Assembly (NCBI RefSeq): GCF_001905665.1
Contig: NZ_LIVX01000004.1
Coordinates: 866,773-930,772, forward strand
Direction: 5' to 3'
From: Streptomyces sp. CB02261
Lineage (GTDB): Bacteria; Actinomycetota; Actinomycetes; Streptomycetales; Streptomycetaceae
Length of the DNA stretch: 64,000 nucleotides
Shown in pieces: positions 17,107-25,687 of this stretch (its first letter is position 1; each line of letters starts with the position of its first letter). The position numbers were made by a program, and so were the translations under genes. The notes under the pieces were generated by a model that did no database searches, was not told where the DNA came from, and was given only the letters and a program-made list of their open reading frames with translations.

Positions 17107-17158
17107 CCGCCACATGCCTGTGGGCCCGGCCTCGGCCGGGCCCACAGGCATGTGGCGG
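17107..17158. terminator. 25-bp perfect-stem bidirectional terminator
   Basis: Two 25-nt arms (17107-17131 and 17134-17158) are exact reverse complements around two central bases. This is an exceptionally long GC-rich hairpin between converging genes (the small basic protein and the anti-sigma ATPase). A run of nine G follows at about 17171-17179. No T-tract is present, as is common in Streptomyces. Confidence 0.85.
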
Positions 17159-17188
17159 CAAGATCACCCCGGGGGGGGGTCTTGTCGA

Positions 17189-17611
17189 TCAGGCCGGCTG
17201 GCGGGAGGCCGGCGGCTGGAAGCAGGCGGTGACGTCCTTCCCCCGGGGGCAGCGGCGGGTCTGCCAGTCGTCGGCGAGGGCGTCGAGCAGGAGCAGCCCG
17301 CGTCCCCCGAGTGCTCCCTCGTCCGCGTGCCGCGGCTTCGGCAACTGGGCCGAGTTGTCGTGCACGGTGACGTGCAGACATTCCTCGTCCCAGGTCAGGA
17401 TGAGCTGGGCGGCGCTGTGCGCGTGGAGATGGGCGTTGGTGACCAGCTCGGAAACGGCCAGCACCACCGAGTCCACCAGATCCGGCGCCGTACGCGCCCA
17501 GCCGAGTGCCACCAGATGCTCGCGCGTCCAATCCCTCGCCGCCTTCACGCCGCTGTTGACGGGCAGCGAGCGCGCCCACCCGACAGCCCTCATGGACGGG
17601 TCCTGCGTCAT
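17189..17611 (-). CDS. ATP-binding protein, RsbW-like anti-sigma/HATPase domain
   Basis: A 140-residue GHKL ATPase of the anti-sigma-factor kinase type abundant in Streptomyces. The N box reads VLAVSELVTNAHLHA, the G1-like box VHDNSAQLP and the G2-like box LGGRGLLLLDALADDW. It would bind ATP and phosphorylate an anti-anti-sigma partner, or act as an anti-sigma factor. No partner gene is adjacent. The ATG at 17611 has GGAGG 6 nt upstream; a longer frame upstream is Arg-rich and unsupported. Confidence 0.85.
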   Translation of the reverse strand: MTQDPSMRAVGWARSLPVNSGVKAARDWTREHLVALGWARTAPDLVDSVVLAVSELVTNAHLHAHSAAQLILTWDEECLHVTVHDNSAQLPKPRHADEGALGGRGLLLLDALADDWQTRRCPRGKDVTACFQPPASRQPA

Positions 17612-17946
17612 GTGCCCTCCTCCGGCCGACCACCACGTTCCTCCGCTCGTCTGCCCGGCGAAACGGGACGGAACCCCGAACGGAGGACGCCGCCTCCCGC
17701 GCCGCGCACGGTTGAGGCTGCGGGCGGCAGCGGTCCGACGACAGGACGGACCGACGATCGGAACGTACGGCCGGTGGGCAGCGGATAGTGATATCGAAGT
17801 CACGCCGGTCAAGATGGAGTTGACGATCATCGCGGAATCTTGACGCCGTCGTTTCCGTCACTTCACGCCCGCGCCGCGTAGAAGGCGATTCAGGGGTGAG
17901 AAGCGGAGCGACGACCCTTTCTCGACGCCGGAAGCCGGAGAGACCA
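17612..17946. other. 335-bp intergenic region, divergent promoters presumed
   Basis: It lies between the minus-strand anti-sigma-type ATPase and the plus-strand SsgA-like gene. The only feature noted is a loose dyad, AGTGATATCGAAGTCACG, near 17787-17804. No convincing gene is seen. Confidence 0.4.
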
Positions 17947-18372
17947 GTGCCCCAGCCCCGCTCAGCGCCGCTGCCTCCTGCGCAGACCCTCAGCCACAGC
18001 ATGACCATGGAACTTCTCACCGCGGACCTCCCGGTCGAGATCGACGCCACCCTCACCTACACCTCCCGCGCCCCCTACACCCTGTGCCTCGCCCTGCGGC
18101 TCCTGGAGGCCGACCCCGTCGTCTGGCACCTCGACAGGGAGATGGTGCTCACGGGCTCGTACGCCCCCACCGGCGCGGGCGAACTCCAGCTGTGGCCCGC
18201 CGTCGGCGACGGGCTCCTGCTCCGCCTGGGAGCTCCCGGACGCTGCGCCACCCTGCGGGGCGACCGCGACCAACTCACCGGCTTCGTACGCCGGTCGTTC
18301 CTCGTGGTCCCGCCGGGCACCGAAAGCCGGCACATCGACTGGCAGCCGCTGCTCGACACGCTCAGCAGCTGA
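17947..18372 (+). CDS. SsgA-family sporulation/cell division regulator (SALP)
   Basis: A 141-residue SsgA-like protein. The family pattern is clear: PVEIDATLTYTSRAPYTLCLAL, then VVWHLDREMVLTGSYAPTGAGELQLWP and a GFVRRSFLVVPPGTE end. SALPs occur only in morphologically complex actinomycetes and guide septum placement, peptidoglycan maintenance or spore autolysis, so this gene supports the Streptomyces assignment. The GTG at 17947 has GGAG at 6-nt spacing; the internal ATG at 18001 has no ribosome site but fits the conserved core, so a shorter form is possible. Confidence 0.85.
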   Translation: MPQPRSAPLPPAQTLSHSMTMELLTADLPVEIDATLTYTSRAPYTLCLALRLLEADPVVWHLDREMVLTGSYAPTGAGELQLWPAVGDGLLLRLGAPGRCATLRGDRDQLTGFVRRSFLVVPPGTESRHIDWQPLLDTLSS

Positions 18373-18473
18373 CCGACGGCGCGTCTCCTCGACCGGGGGA
18401 TCCCGCGAGCCGTGACGAGGCTCGCGGCGCCGGCGGTCGTAGGGTCGGGAGCACTTCCCGAGGAGGACCTCCG

Positions 18474-19049
18474 ATGCGCAGAGTGACCTATGCGATGAAC
18501 GTCTCACTCGACGGTTACATCGTCGGGCCGGACGGCGGCTTCGACTGGTCGGAACCGGACGAGGAGGTCTTCCGCTTCTGGATCGACGAGATCCGGGACG
18601 TCGGCGTGCACCTGCTCGGTCGGCGGCTGTACGAGACGATGCTGTACTGGGAGAACGTCGACCAGGATGCCTCGCTCGACGACTCCACGCGCGAGTGGAT
18701 CGCGCTCTGGAACCCGCTTCCGAAGGTGGTCTTCTCCACCACGCTGTCGACGGTGCAGGGCCATGCCCGCCTCGCCTCCGGCGGTCTGACGGAGGAGATC
18801 GAGCGCCTGCGGGCCGAGCCGGGGGAGGGCGACATCGCGATCGGCGGCGCGACGCTCGCCGCCGAGGCGGCGGAGGCGGGCCTGATCGACGAGTACCGCG
18901 CCATGGTCTACCCGGTGCTGGTCGGCGGTGGCATCCCGTTCTTTCCCCGGCAGGAGCGGCGGGTGGACCTGGAACTCGTCGAGACCCGCACCTTCAGTTC
19001 GCGCTTCGTCTACCTCCGCCACCGCGTGGCGCGCCCGAGCACGCCGTAG
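18474..19049 (+). CDS. Dihydrofolate-reductase-fold protein (RibD C-terminal family)
   Basis: A 191-residue protein of the bacterial bifunctional deaminase-reductase (RibD_C) family: MNVSLDGYIVGPDGGFDW at the N-terminus, LLGRRLYETM in the middle and the NADPH-binding IAIGGATLA plus YPVLVGGG near the C-terminus. These single-domain proteins are usually NADPH-dependent reductases of unknown substrate rather than true folate or riboflavin enzymes. AGGAGG precedes the ATG. A hairpin straddles the stop codon. Confidence 0.88.
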   Translation: MRRVTYAMNVSLDGYIVGPDGGFDWSEPDEEVFRFWIDEIRDVGVHLLGRRLYETMLYWENVDQDASLDDSTREWIALWNPLPKVVFSTTLSTVQGHARLASGGLTEEIERLRAEPGEGDIAIGGATLAAEAAEAGLIDEYRAMVYPVLVGGGIPFFPRQERRVDLELVETRTFSSRFVYLRHRVARPSTP

Positions 19050-19076
19050 CGGCCCGGCGAAGGTCACCGGGCCGCT
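19048..19076. terminator. Hairpin between converging genes
   Basis: AGCGGCCCGG (19048-19057) pairs perfectly with CCGGGCCGCT (19067-19076) around a 9-nt loop. It lies between the DHFR-like and holin-like genes and may serve both. Confidence 0.7.
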
Positions 19077-19091
19077 CTCCTCGTCGCACGT

Positions 19092-19448
19092 TCAGTTCGC
19101 CAGCTCGTCGGCCACCTCCTTCACCGCGTCCAGCGATCCCGCCAGCGCCTCCCGCGACGCGGCGCGGGCGCGGCGCAGCCGCTCGTATCCGTATCCGGCG
19201 AAGCTCACGGCGCCGATGCCGTATGCGGCAGCCAGCGCCCCGGAGACCCGCTGCGCGGGCCACACTCGCTCCATCGCCCGAACCGCCGCCTCGTGCGCGG
19301 CCAGGACGGCGAGCAGTCCGAGCACCCCGCCCGCACCGAGAGCAGCCGTGCCCCGCCGCCCCTCGGACGCGGCGGCCGCCAGCTCCGCCTTCACGTCGTC
19401 GATGTCCTCACGGACGATATCGATCACCTCGCGTGACAATGCCTGCAT
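19092..19448 (-). CDS. Actinobacterial holin-X / phage-holin-3_6-like membrane protein
   Basis: A 118-residue protein with an amphipathic N-terminus (VREDIDDVKAELAAAASEG), two hydrophobic helices (about residues 38-57 and 72-88) and a charged tail. This is the layout of the actinobacterial holin-X family, which is chromosomal and not evidence of a prophage. The ATG at 19448 has GGGAA upstream. Its role in Streptomyces is unknown; a membrane-shaping or stress function is possible. Confidence 0.72.
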   Translation of the reverse strand: MQALSREVIDIVREDIDDVKAELAAAASEGRRGTAALGAGGVLGLLAVLAAHEAAVRAMERVWPAQRVSGALAAAYGIGAVSFAGYGYERLRRARAASREALAGSLDAVKEVADELAN

Positions 19449-19643
19449 GGGTTCCCGGTACCCCTGACGCCTCCGTGTACGCGAATCTCCTCGTGGCCGG
19501 GGTGGGCACCCGCCCGCCGCCGACCGTCGCGGCGCCTCCCGAAAAACCCGCTGCGGCATCGAACGACCGTGATCTACGCTGGCGGAGATGAAGAACTTCT
19601 CCTCGAACCGATGGGGGGACTCGTTCGCACAAGGTGAGTGCTG

Positions 19644-21197
19644 ATGGCACATCACTTCGCGAACGAGATTCCGACCCGCCTTCTGATGTGGCAGCGCGTG
19701 CGTGCGTACGCCGTGCCACCGTCCATGATCGAGACCGCGACCGCACGACGTGCGGTCGGTGACTGGGCGGGGGCCTGCGCCGCCGCCCGGACCGACGTCG
19801 ACTTCGATCTGCGCGCCGTGGCCGACCGCCACGGCACCGATCTCACCGCCCGGCTCCGTGCCGACCTGCGCCGCCTGGCGCCGGACCTGCTCCGCTGGCA
19901 CATGCCACGGATCGCCCCCGACGGGCGGCTCCGGCCCGGCCTCACCCTGACTCTGGCCCGATACGGGCATTCCGGCGCAGCGCCGCTGAGTCTGGTCGTG
20001 CGGACCCCACCGGCCTGGGCCGACGCCGGACAACGGATGTCGCTCGCGGTCTGGGAGGGACGTGGAAACCCTGCGCGCGGGCGCCCTGCCCACAGCCATC
20101 CCCACCCCTGTCCCGAACCGCGTTTCCGGTTCGACCTGCACCGGCACCTCTGGGACGCGACGCGGAGCGACGACCTGGCGCGGCGTTCCGGAGCCGACCG
20201 ACCCGACGTCACCGGCGCGTCCACCGCACTCAACCCGCCCGGAGCGTGCGCCGCGCTCGGCGAGCCACGCCTCCAGGACGGCCCGTGGGCGGTCGACCGG
20301 TGGGCGGCCGAGGCCGAGGCGCTGCTGCGGGCCGAGGGCGTCCCTCCTCGCGGCGGGCGCGGGGCCTTCACCGTACGGCTCGGGGCGGGACGCCGTGCCG
20401 TGCTCGAACTCGTCGCTCCCGACGACAGCCACGCCCCGACCCTCAGGCCGCTGCGGACGACGTTGCCGCCGCAGCAGGTGGCCGCGCTCCCGGTGCTGCC
20501 GGACGCGGCGGCCCGGACCCTGCCCGACCTGGAGCTGCTGCGCGCGGGGCTGATCACGGCCGAGCGGCTGCACCCTCTCGTCGCCAGGGCTCTGGCGGCG
20601 CCCGCCTCCGCGGGGGCGTCCGGCGGGGAGGGCGCCTCCAGCCCGGCACCGACGGGCGGCCCCCTCTCCGTGACCGGTGACCCGCACCGGGTGGAGTGCA
20701 GGGGCGAGGTCCACCGGATCGCCCTGAGGGACGGAATGCTGTCGGCGGTCGACCACGACCAGGTCACCCTGCGCCGTGAGGAGCTGCTCGTGGCCCTCGG
20801 CGGGCCGGCGCTCCCCTGCCTGCGGGCGATCGACGCGGTGCACCGCGCCCCGGAGGCCCTGCCCGCCGTCCGGGAGCGGCTCCGCCACGGTGACGTCGCC
20901 GGGGCCCTGGCCGTCGTCGAGGGGCTCCTCGGCCCCGCCGCCGTCCTGCGCGACGGTCCCCTCCGGGAGGAACTGGTGGCCGCCGCGGCCCGGCGCATCG
21001 ACCACGGCCTCTTCCGCGCGGGACTGGTCGCCGAGCACCCCGCCGCCGGTGCGCGGGCGGACGCGGCAGGTGGCAGCGGCGCGTCACGAGCGGCGTCCGC
21101 GGGGAGCCGTCGTCCCCGCCTCGACCGCCGGACCCCGTCCGTGATCCGCAGCAAACGCACCAGCCGATTCCGTCCCCGTACGGGCGTGTACCGGTGA
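19644..21197 (+). CDS. Hypothetical protein preceding the MoxR-VWA pair
   Basis: A 517-residue cytoplasmic protein rich in Ala, Arg and Leu with no recognised domain, signal peptide or membrane helix. Two regions look structured: residues 20-130 (LLRWHMPRIAPDG, then LTLTLARYG) and 250-480, the latter with repeated LR..E/LP blocks. It runs in the same direction as the MoxR ATPase gene, 130 nt upstream of it. This spacing suggests a functional link, perhaps as a client or adaptor of the ATPase. ATG 19644 follows AAGGTGAG. Confidence 0.65.
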   Translation: MAHHFANEIPTRLLMWQRVRAYAVPPSMIETATARRAVGDWAGACAAARTDVDFDLRAVADRHGTDLTARLRADLRRLAPDLLRWHMPRIAPDGRLRPGLTLTLARYGHSGAAPLSLVVRTPPAWADAGQRMSLAVWEGRGNPARGRPAHSHPHPCPEPRFRFDLHRHLWDATRSDDLARRSGADRPDVTGASTALNPPGACAALGEPRLQDGPWAVDRWAAEAEALLRAEGVPPRGGRGAFTVRLGAGRRAVLELVAPDDSHAPTLRPLRTTLPPQQVAALPVLPDAAARTLPDLELLRAGLITAERLHPLVARALAAPASAGASGGEGASSPAPTGGPLSVTGDPHRVECRGEVHRIALRDGMLSAVDHDQVTLRREELLVALGGPALPCLRAIDAVHRAPEALPAVRERLRHGDVAGALAVVEGLLGPAAVLRDGPLREELVAAAARRIDHGLFRAGLVAEHPAAGARADAAGGSGASRAASAGSRRPRLDRRTPSVIRSKRTSRFRPRTGVYR

Positions 21198-21327
21198 CCT
21201 GCTCCGCCCCCTGAACACCCTTGCGCGTAGCGCGGCGTGTCGAGCGCTCTCGTCACCCCGCTTCCCACTCCACGACCTCCGGGACGGGCGACCGCCCCGT
21301 TCCCTTCCTCCCCTCAGGTGATGCCTC

Positions 21328-22668
21328 ATGACGTCCAGCACCCTCATGCCCACCCCCGCCCGTGTTCCCGTCCCGGCGGCCGCCGCTCCCGCATCAGCCA
21401 CCGCGGCCGACGCGCCCGACGCCGACGCCGACGCCGGCACCGGCGCCCGCCTCGCCCTGGCCGACGACCTCCTCGGGCTCCTGCGCACGACGACGACCGA
21501 ACCGCGCCCCGACGAACAGCTCGAAGCGCTCACCCTGGCCGTCGCCGCCGACCTGCCCGTCCTGCTCTGGGGCGAACCGGGCATCGGCAAGACCGCCGCC
21601 CTGACCCAGCTCGCCACCTCCCTCGACCTGCCGCTGACGACCGTCATCGCCAGCGTCCACGAGCCGTCCGACTTCTCCGGACTGCCGATCGTGGGCGAGG
21701 ACCCCGCGGTCCAGGGGGTACCGATGGCGCCGCCGCAGTGGGCCGTGGAACTCGTACGCGCCGGGCGGGGCCTGCTCTTCCTGGACGAGCTCTCCACCGC
21801 CACCCCCGCCGTGCAGGCCGCGCTCCTCCGGGTCGTCCTGGAGCGCAGGGTCGGCGCGCTGCAACTTCCGCCCGGTGTGAGGATCGTGGCCGCCGCCAAC
21901 CCGCCCCGGTCGGCGGCGGACGGATGGGAGCTGAGCCCCCCGCTGGCCAACCGGTTCGTGCATCTGCACTGGGTGCACGACCGCGAGGTGGTGGTGCGCG
22001 GACTGGGCGGGGTCTGGCCGCGGGCGGAGCTGCCCCGGCTGGCCCCGGAACGGCTGCCGGAAGCGGTGGCCTTCGCCCGTCGCGCGGTCTGCGGCTTCCT
22101 GCGGGCCCGGCCGACGCTGATCCACCGACTGCCGACCACCGAGACACGCCGCGGGAGCGCCTGGCCCTCGCCCCGGAGCTGGGAGGCCGCGTTGACCCTG
22201 CTGGCCTTCGGGACGGCGGCCTCCGTCTCTCGGGAGGTGCTGGCGCTGCTGGTGCGAGGAGCGGTGGGGGACGGCCCGGGACTCGAACTCCTCGCCCATC
22301 TCGACCGCATGGACCTGCCCGACCCCGAGGCGCTGCTGGCCGATCCCGCCGCCGCCGAACTGCCCGAGCGCGGCGATCTGCGCCAGGCGGCGCTGGAGGC
22401 GGTGGTGGCCGCCGTCGGCGCGCGCCCGGAGCGAGCGCGGTGGGAGGCGGCCTGGGCCGTACTGGTCCGGGCCCTGGAGACCGGCACCCCGGACCTGCTC
22501 GTGGTCCCGGCGACCGCGCTCGCCGCGGTGCGCCGCGACGACTGGGAGATCCCGGAGACCGTGGAACGGCTGGCCGGGGTGGTCGGACTCGCCCGGCGCG
22601 CGGACCGGTCGGTGGAACGTGTCGCCGCCGCGGCCGACGCCGCGCGGCGGACGGGAGCGCGCCGATGA
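21328..22668 (+). CDS. MoxR-type AAA+ ATPase
   Basis: A 446-residue AAA+ ATPase. Walker A is GEPGIGKT at residues 82-89, Walker B is LLFLDE near 149-154, and sensor 1 lies in IVAAANPPRS. A loop motif, VHEPSDFSGLPIV, is characteristic of MoxR/RavA relatives that work with von Willebrand A proteins as metal-inserting or complex-remodelling chaperones. The first 55 residues are Ala-rich and disordered. Its stop overlaps the VWA gene start (ATGA), so the two are translationally coupled. Confidence 0.88.
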   Translation: MTSSTLMPTPARVPVPAAAAPASATAADAPDADADAGTGARLALADDLLGLLRTTTTEPRPDEQLEALTLAVAADLPVLLWGEPGIGKTAALTQLATSLDLPLTTVIASVHEPSDFSGLPIVGEDPAVQGVPMAPPQWAVELVRAGRGLLFLDELSTATPAVQAALLRVVLERRVGALQLPPGVRIVAAANPPRSAADGWELSPPLANRFVHLHWVHDREVVVRGLGGVWPRAELPRLAPERLPEAVAFARRAVCGFLRARPTLIHRLPTTETRRGSAWPSPRSWEAALTLLAFGTAASVSREVLALLVRGAVGDGPGLELLAHLDRMDLPDPEALLADPAAAELPERGDLRQAALEAVVAAVGARPERARWEAAWAVLVRALETGTPDLLVVPATALAAVRRDDWEIPETVERLAGVVGLARRADRSVERVAAAADAARRTGARR

Positions 22669-24029
22669 CCGCCGCCGCGCGGCCCTCGGCGCCGTACCGG
22701 AAAGGCCCGCTCCCGCTGCCCCGCCCGATGGCCCCGCCCCCGCCGCCCCGCCCGGTGCGGGCCACCGTCCCTCCGCCGCCCGGCTCCGTCGGCTCGTCCG
22801 GCCGGCCCAGACTCCCGCTGGACATGGACAAGTTGCTGGCGGCGCGCCTGCACGCGGTGAAGGTACGCCCCTATCTCGCGGGCGCCCTCTTCGCACTGCA
22901 CGTGGTGGAGGACCGGTCGGTGCCGACGATGGCGGTGGACGCGTACTGGCGCTGCTACGTCTCCCCGGGCTTCGTCGCGTCCACTCCGGTGGAGGAGCTG
23001 GCGGGCGTCTGGGTGCACGAGGTCTCCCACCTGCTCCGGGACCACCACGGCCGGGGCGAGCGGTACGCGAAGGAGCACGGCGAGCACGGGCCGGGGGAAC
23101 GGCTGCGACGGAACATCGCCGCCGACTTCGAGATCAACGACGACATCTACGGCGACGGTCTGCCCCGGCCGGCCGGGGCGGTCCTGCCCTCCATGCTGCG
23201 GCTGCCCGACGGGCTGCTGATGGAGGAGTACCTTCGGCGGGCGTCGATGTCCGGGCTCGCCACCGACCTGGCCTGGCTGGACTGCGGCAGCGGCGCGGAC
23301 GGCCACGAGCGGCCGTGGGAGCTGGGTCCCGACGGAGCGCACGCGCTGAGCCGACAGCAGCGGGACGCGGTGCGCTTCCGGGTCGCGGAGGGCATCAAGG
23401 GCCGGCCCGGCGACGCGCCGGACGGGTGGCGCCGCTGGGCGGAGGAGGCGTTCCACCCGCCGCAGCCGTGGCGACGCCTGCTGGGGGCCGCGATCCGCTC
23501 GGCGGCGGGAGCGCCGGGAGTGGGGGAGAACCACAGCTACCGGCGCCCCTCCCGCCGCTCCGCCAGTGTCCCGCGGGTGGTGCTGCCGAGCCTGCGCCGC
23601 ATGCCTCCGAGGGTGTGCGTGGTCATCGACACCTCCGGCTCGGTCAGTGACGCCGAACTGGGCAGCGCGCTCCTGGAGGTGGCGGCGATCTCACGGGCGG
23701 TGGGCGGGCGGCGCGACCTGGTCTCGGTGATCTCCTGCGACGCGGCGGCCGGTGTCGCGGTGCCGCTCTGCCGCGCGGAGAACATCCCGCTGGTCGGCGG
23801 TGGCGGGACGGACCTGCGCTCGGGCTTCACGCGGGCGCTCCGCACCCGGCCGCGCCCGGATGTCATCGTCGTCCTCACGGACGGTCAGACGCCCTGGCCC
23901 TCCGCGCAGCCGCCCTGCCGCACCGTCGTCGGGCTGTTCCCCCGCCCGGTCGGTGGGATGGACGAGGAGGACCCCGACCACGTCCCCGACACACCGCCCG
24001 CCTGGGCACGTGTCGTCACCCTCGCCTGA
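22665..24029 (+). CDS. Putative metallopeptidase-VWA protein (DUF2201-like)
   Basis: A 454-residue partner of the MoxR ATPase. After a Pro-rich tail, residues 55-270 form the DUF2201-type metallopeptidase-like domain with an intact zinc motif, HEVSH, at 118-122 and a DFEINDDIY segment downstream. The C-terminal third is a VWA-like domain with the MIDAS DTSGS at 322-326, GGGGTD near 385 and a VLTDGQTPWP strand. The ATPase is thought to drive conformational change in such proteins. Whether the HExxH site cuts a protein is unknown. Start and stop overlap with the ATPase indicates 1:1 expression. Confidence 0.86.
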   Translation: MTAAARPSAPYRKGPLPLPRPMAPPPPPRPVRATVPPPPGSVGSSGRPRLPLDMDKLLAARLHAVKVRPYLAGALFALHVVEDRSVPTMAVDAYWRCYVSPGFVASTPVEELAGVWVHEVSHLLRDHHGRGERYAKEHGEHGPGERLRRNIAADFEINDDIYGDGLPRPAGAVLPSMLRLPDGLLMEEYLRRASMSGLATDLAWLDCGSGADGHERPWELGPDGAHALSRQQRDAVRFRVAEGIKGRPGDAPDGWRRWAEEAFHPPQPWRRLLGAAIRSAAGAPGVGENHSYRRPSRRSASVPRVVLPSLRRMPPRVCVVIDTSGSVSDAELGSALLEVAAISRAVGGRRDLVSVISCDAAAGVAVPLCRAENIPLVGGGGTDLRSGFTRALRTRPRPDVIVVLTDGQTPWPSAQPPCRTVVGLFPRPVGGMDEEDPDHVPDTPPAWARVVTLA

Positions 24030-24097
24030 GCCGTGACCGCCGAAGGGCGGGTCACGGCGTCCGACCCGGCCGGAGGCGCGTGGGCCGCGCCTCCGGG
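24030..24097. terminator. Two consecutive hairpins between converging genes
   Basis: GCCGTGACC-GCC pairs with GGCGGGTCACGGC (24030-24058, one bulge), and CCGGAGGCGCG with CGCGCCTCCGG (24071-24097). They separate the VWA gene from the SulP transporter gene and probably end transcripts from both sides. Confidence 0.75.
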
Positions 24098-24141
24098 CGG
24101 GCCATGACGGTCCGGTGATCCTCAGGGCTTCCGGTGGACCG

Positions 24142-25677
24142 TCAGGCCGACTCGTTGGAGGCGGCCTTCACGGGCTCCTGCTCCTTCCCGGCCCCGGCGG
24201 CCTCCCCGGAACCGGCGGCCTTCGTGGGGTCGGTGACCTTCACGGGTTCCGTCCCGGCGACGCTGTGCCGCTCGGCCCAGGCCTCCAGGGCCGTGCGGCA
24301 GGCGTGGTCGAGGTGGTGCAGACCGGACAGGTCGACCACGACCGGCCGATCCTGGGGGAGCGCCTCCAGGCTGTCGAGTATCTTCGGCAGCCGCAGGAAG
24401 GTCGCGTTGCCCGACAGGTACGCCTGGATCGGGCCCGCTCCCTTGTCTATGACCTCCAGCTTGATGTGCGACGTCTCCCAGGCGGTCTTGACCACGGACA
24501 GGGCCAGTCCGATCAGCACGCCCTCGAACATGTTCACCGTGACGATCGCCGCCGCGGTGACCACCAGGATCAGCGCCTCGCCCCGGTGCCCCCGCCACAG
24601 CGACACGACACCGCGGAAGGGGATCAGCTTCCAGCCCGCGTGGACCAGGACGCCGGCGAGCGCGGGCAGCGGGATCAGCGCCAGCGCCCCCGGCAGCAGC
24701 GCCGCGAACAGCAGCAGCCACACGCCGTGCAGCACCCGGGACGCCTTGGTCCTGGCGCCCGCGGCCACGTTGGCGGAGCTCCGCACGATGACCGCGGTCA
24801 TCGGCAGGGCCCCGAGCACACCGCAGACCGTGTTGCCCGCGCCCTGCGCCATGAGCTCCTGGTCGTACCGGGTGCGCGGACCGTCGTGCAGCCGGTCCAC
24901 CGCGGCGGCGCTGAACAGGCTCTCGGCGGAGGCGATCAGGGCGAAGGCGATGATCGTGCCGATCACCGCCGGGTCGGCCAGGGCGCCGAAGGCCTCGGCG
25001 CCGGGCAGCTGGACGGAGCCGAGCAGACCGTTGACCTCGACACTGGCCACCGGCAGGCCGAACGCCTGGGTGACCACCGTGGCCAGGAGCACCGCGGCCA
25101 GTGCGCCCGGCACCGTCCGGGCCTTCTTCGGCAGCTTCTTCCACAGCACCAGTACGGCTATGGTGCCCGCGCCGACAGCGAGCGAGGCCAGGGCCCCGGT
25201 GCTGCCGAACGCGTCGGCGGCGGCTCCGGGCAGCCCCAGGATCTTGTCGGTGCCGGAGGCGGGGGCCTTCAGGCCGGCCGCTGCGTACAGCTGACCGGCG
25301 ATGATCACCAGTCCGATACCGGCCAGCATGCCCTCGACGACGGAGACGGAGATCGCCCGGAACCAGCGCCCCAGCCGCAGGGCGCCCATGGCGAGCTGGA
25401 TCAGCCCCGTGGCCAGCACGATCACACCGAGCACGGATAGCCCGAACTCGCTGACGGCCTCGAACACCAGCACGGTCAGGCCGGCGGCCGGCCCGGACAC
25501 CTGCAGGCTGCTGCCGCGCATCAGACCGGTGACGATGCCGCCCACGATGCCGGTGACCAGTCCCAGTTCGGCCGGGACGCCGGAGGCGACGGCGACGCCC
25601 ACGCACAGGGGGAGAGCGACGAGGAACACCACGAGCGAGGCGGTGAAGTCCTGTCGTAAGAAGGGGAAGCGGTTCAT
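24142..25677 (-). CDS. SulP-family inorganic anion transporter
   Basis: A 511-residue membrane permease of the SLC26/SulP family with about 12 hydrophobic segments and the N-terminal signature VALPLCVGVAVASGVPAELGLVTG. A C-terminal STAS domain (about residues 385-490, VVVDLSGLHHLDHACRTAL) likely regulates it. SulP proteins carry sulfate, bicarbonate or other anions. A beta-carbonic anhydrase lies 10 nt upstream in the same operon, so bicarbonate is the best guess. A GAGGGCGGAG ribosome site precedes the ATG. Confidence 0.9.
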   Translation of the reverse strand: MNRFPFLRQDFTASLVVFLVALPLCVGVAVASGVPAELGLVTGIVGGIVTGLMRGSSLQVSGPAAGLTVLVFEAVSEFGLSVLGVIVLATGLIQLAMGALRLGRWFRAISVSVVEGMLAGIGLVIIAGQLYAAAGLKAPASGTDKILGLPGAAADAFGSTGALASLAVGAGTIAVLVLWKKLPKKARTVPGALAAVLLATVVTQAFGLPVASVEVNGLLGSVQLPGAEAFGALADPAVIGTIIAFALIASAESLFSAAAVDRLHDGPRTRYDQELMAQGAGNTVCGVLGALPMTAVIVRSSANVAAGARTKASRVLHGVWLLLFAALLPGALALIPLPALAGVLVHAGWKLIPFRGVVSLWRGHRGEALILVVTAAAIVTVNMFEGVLIGLALSVVKTAWETSHIKLEVIDKGAGPIQAYLSGNATFLRLPKILDSLEALPQDRPVVVDLSGLHHLDHACRTALEAWAERHSVAGTEPVKVTDPTKAAGSGEAAGAGKEQEPVKAASNESA

Positions 25678-25687
25678 GGCTCCGCCC

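Noticed and set aside
19092..19448. Holin-like gene as a sign of prophage
   Set aside because: The actinobacterial holin-X family is chromosomal, and no other phage gene lies nearby.
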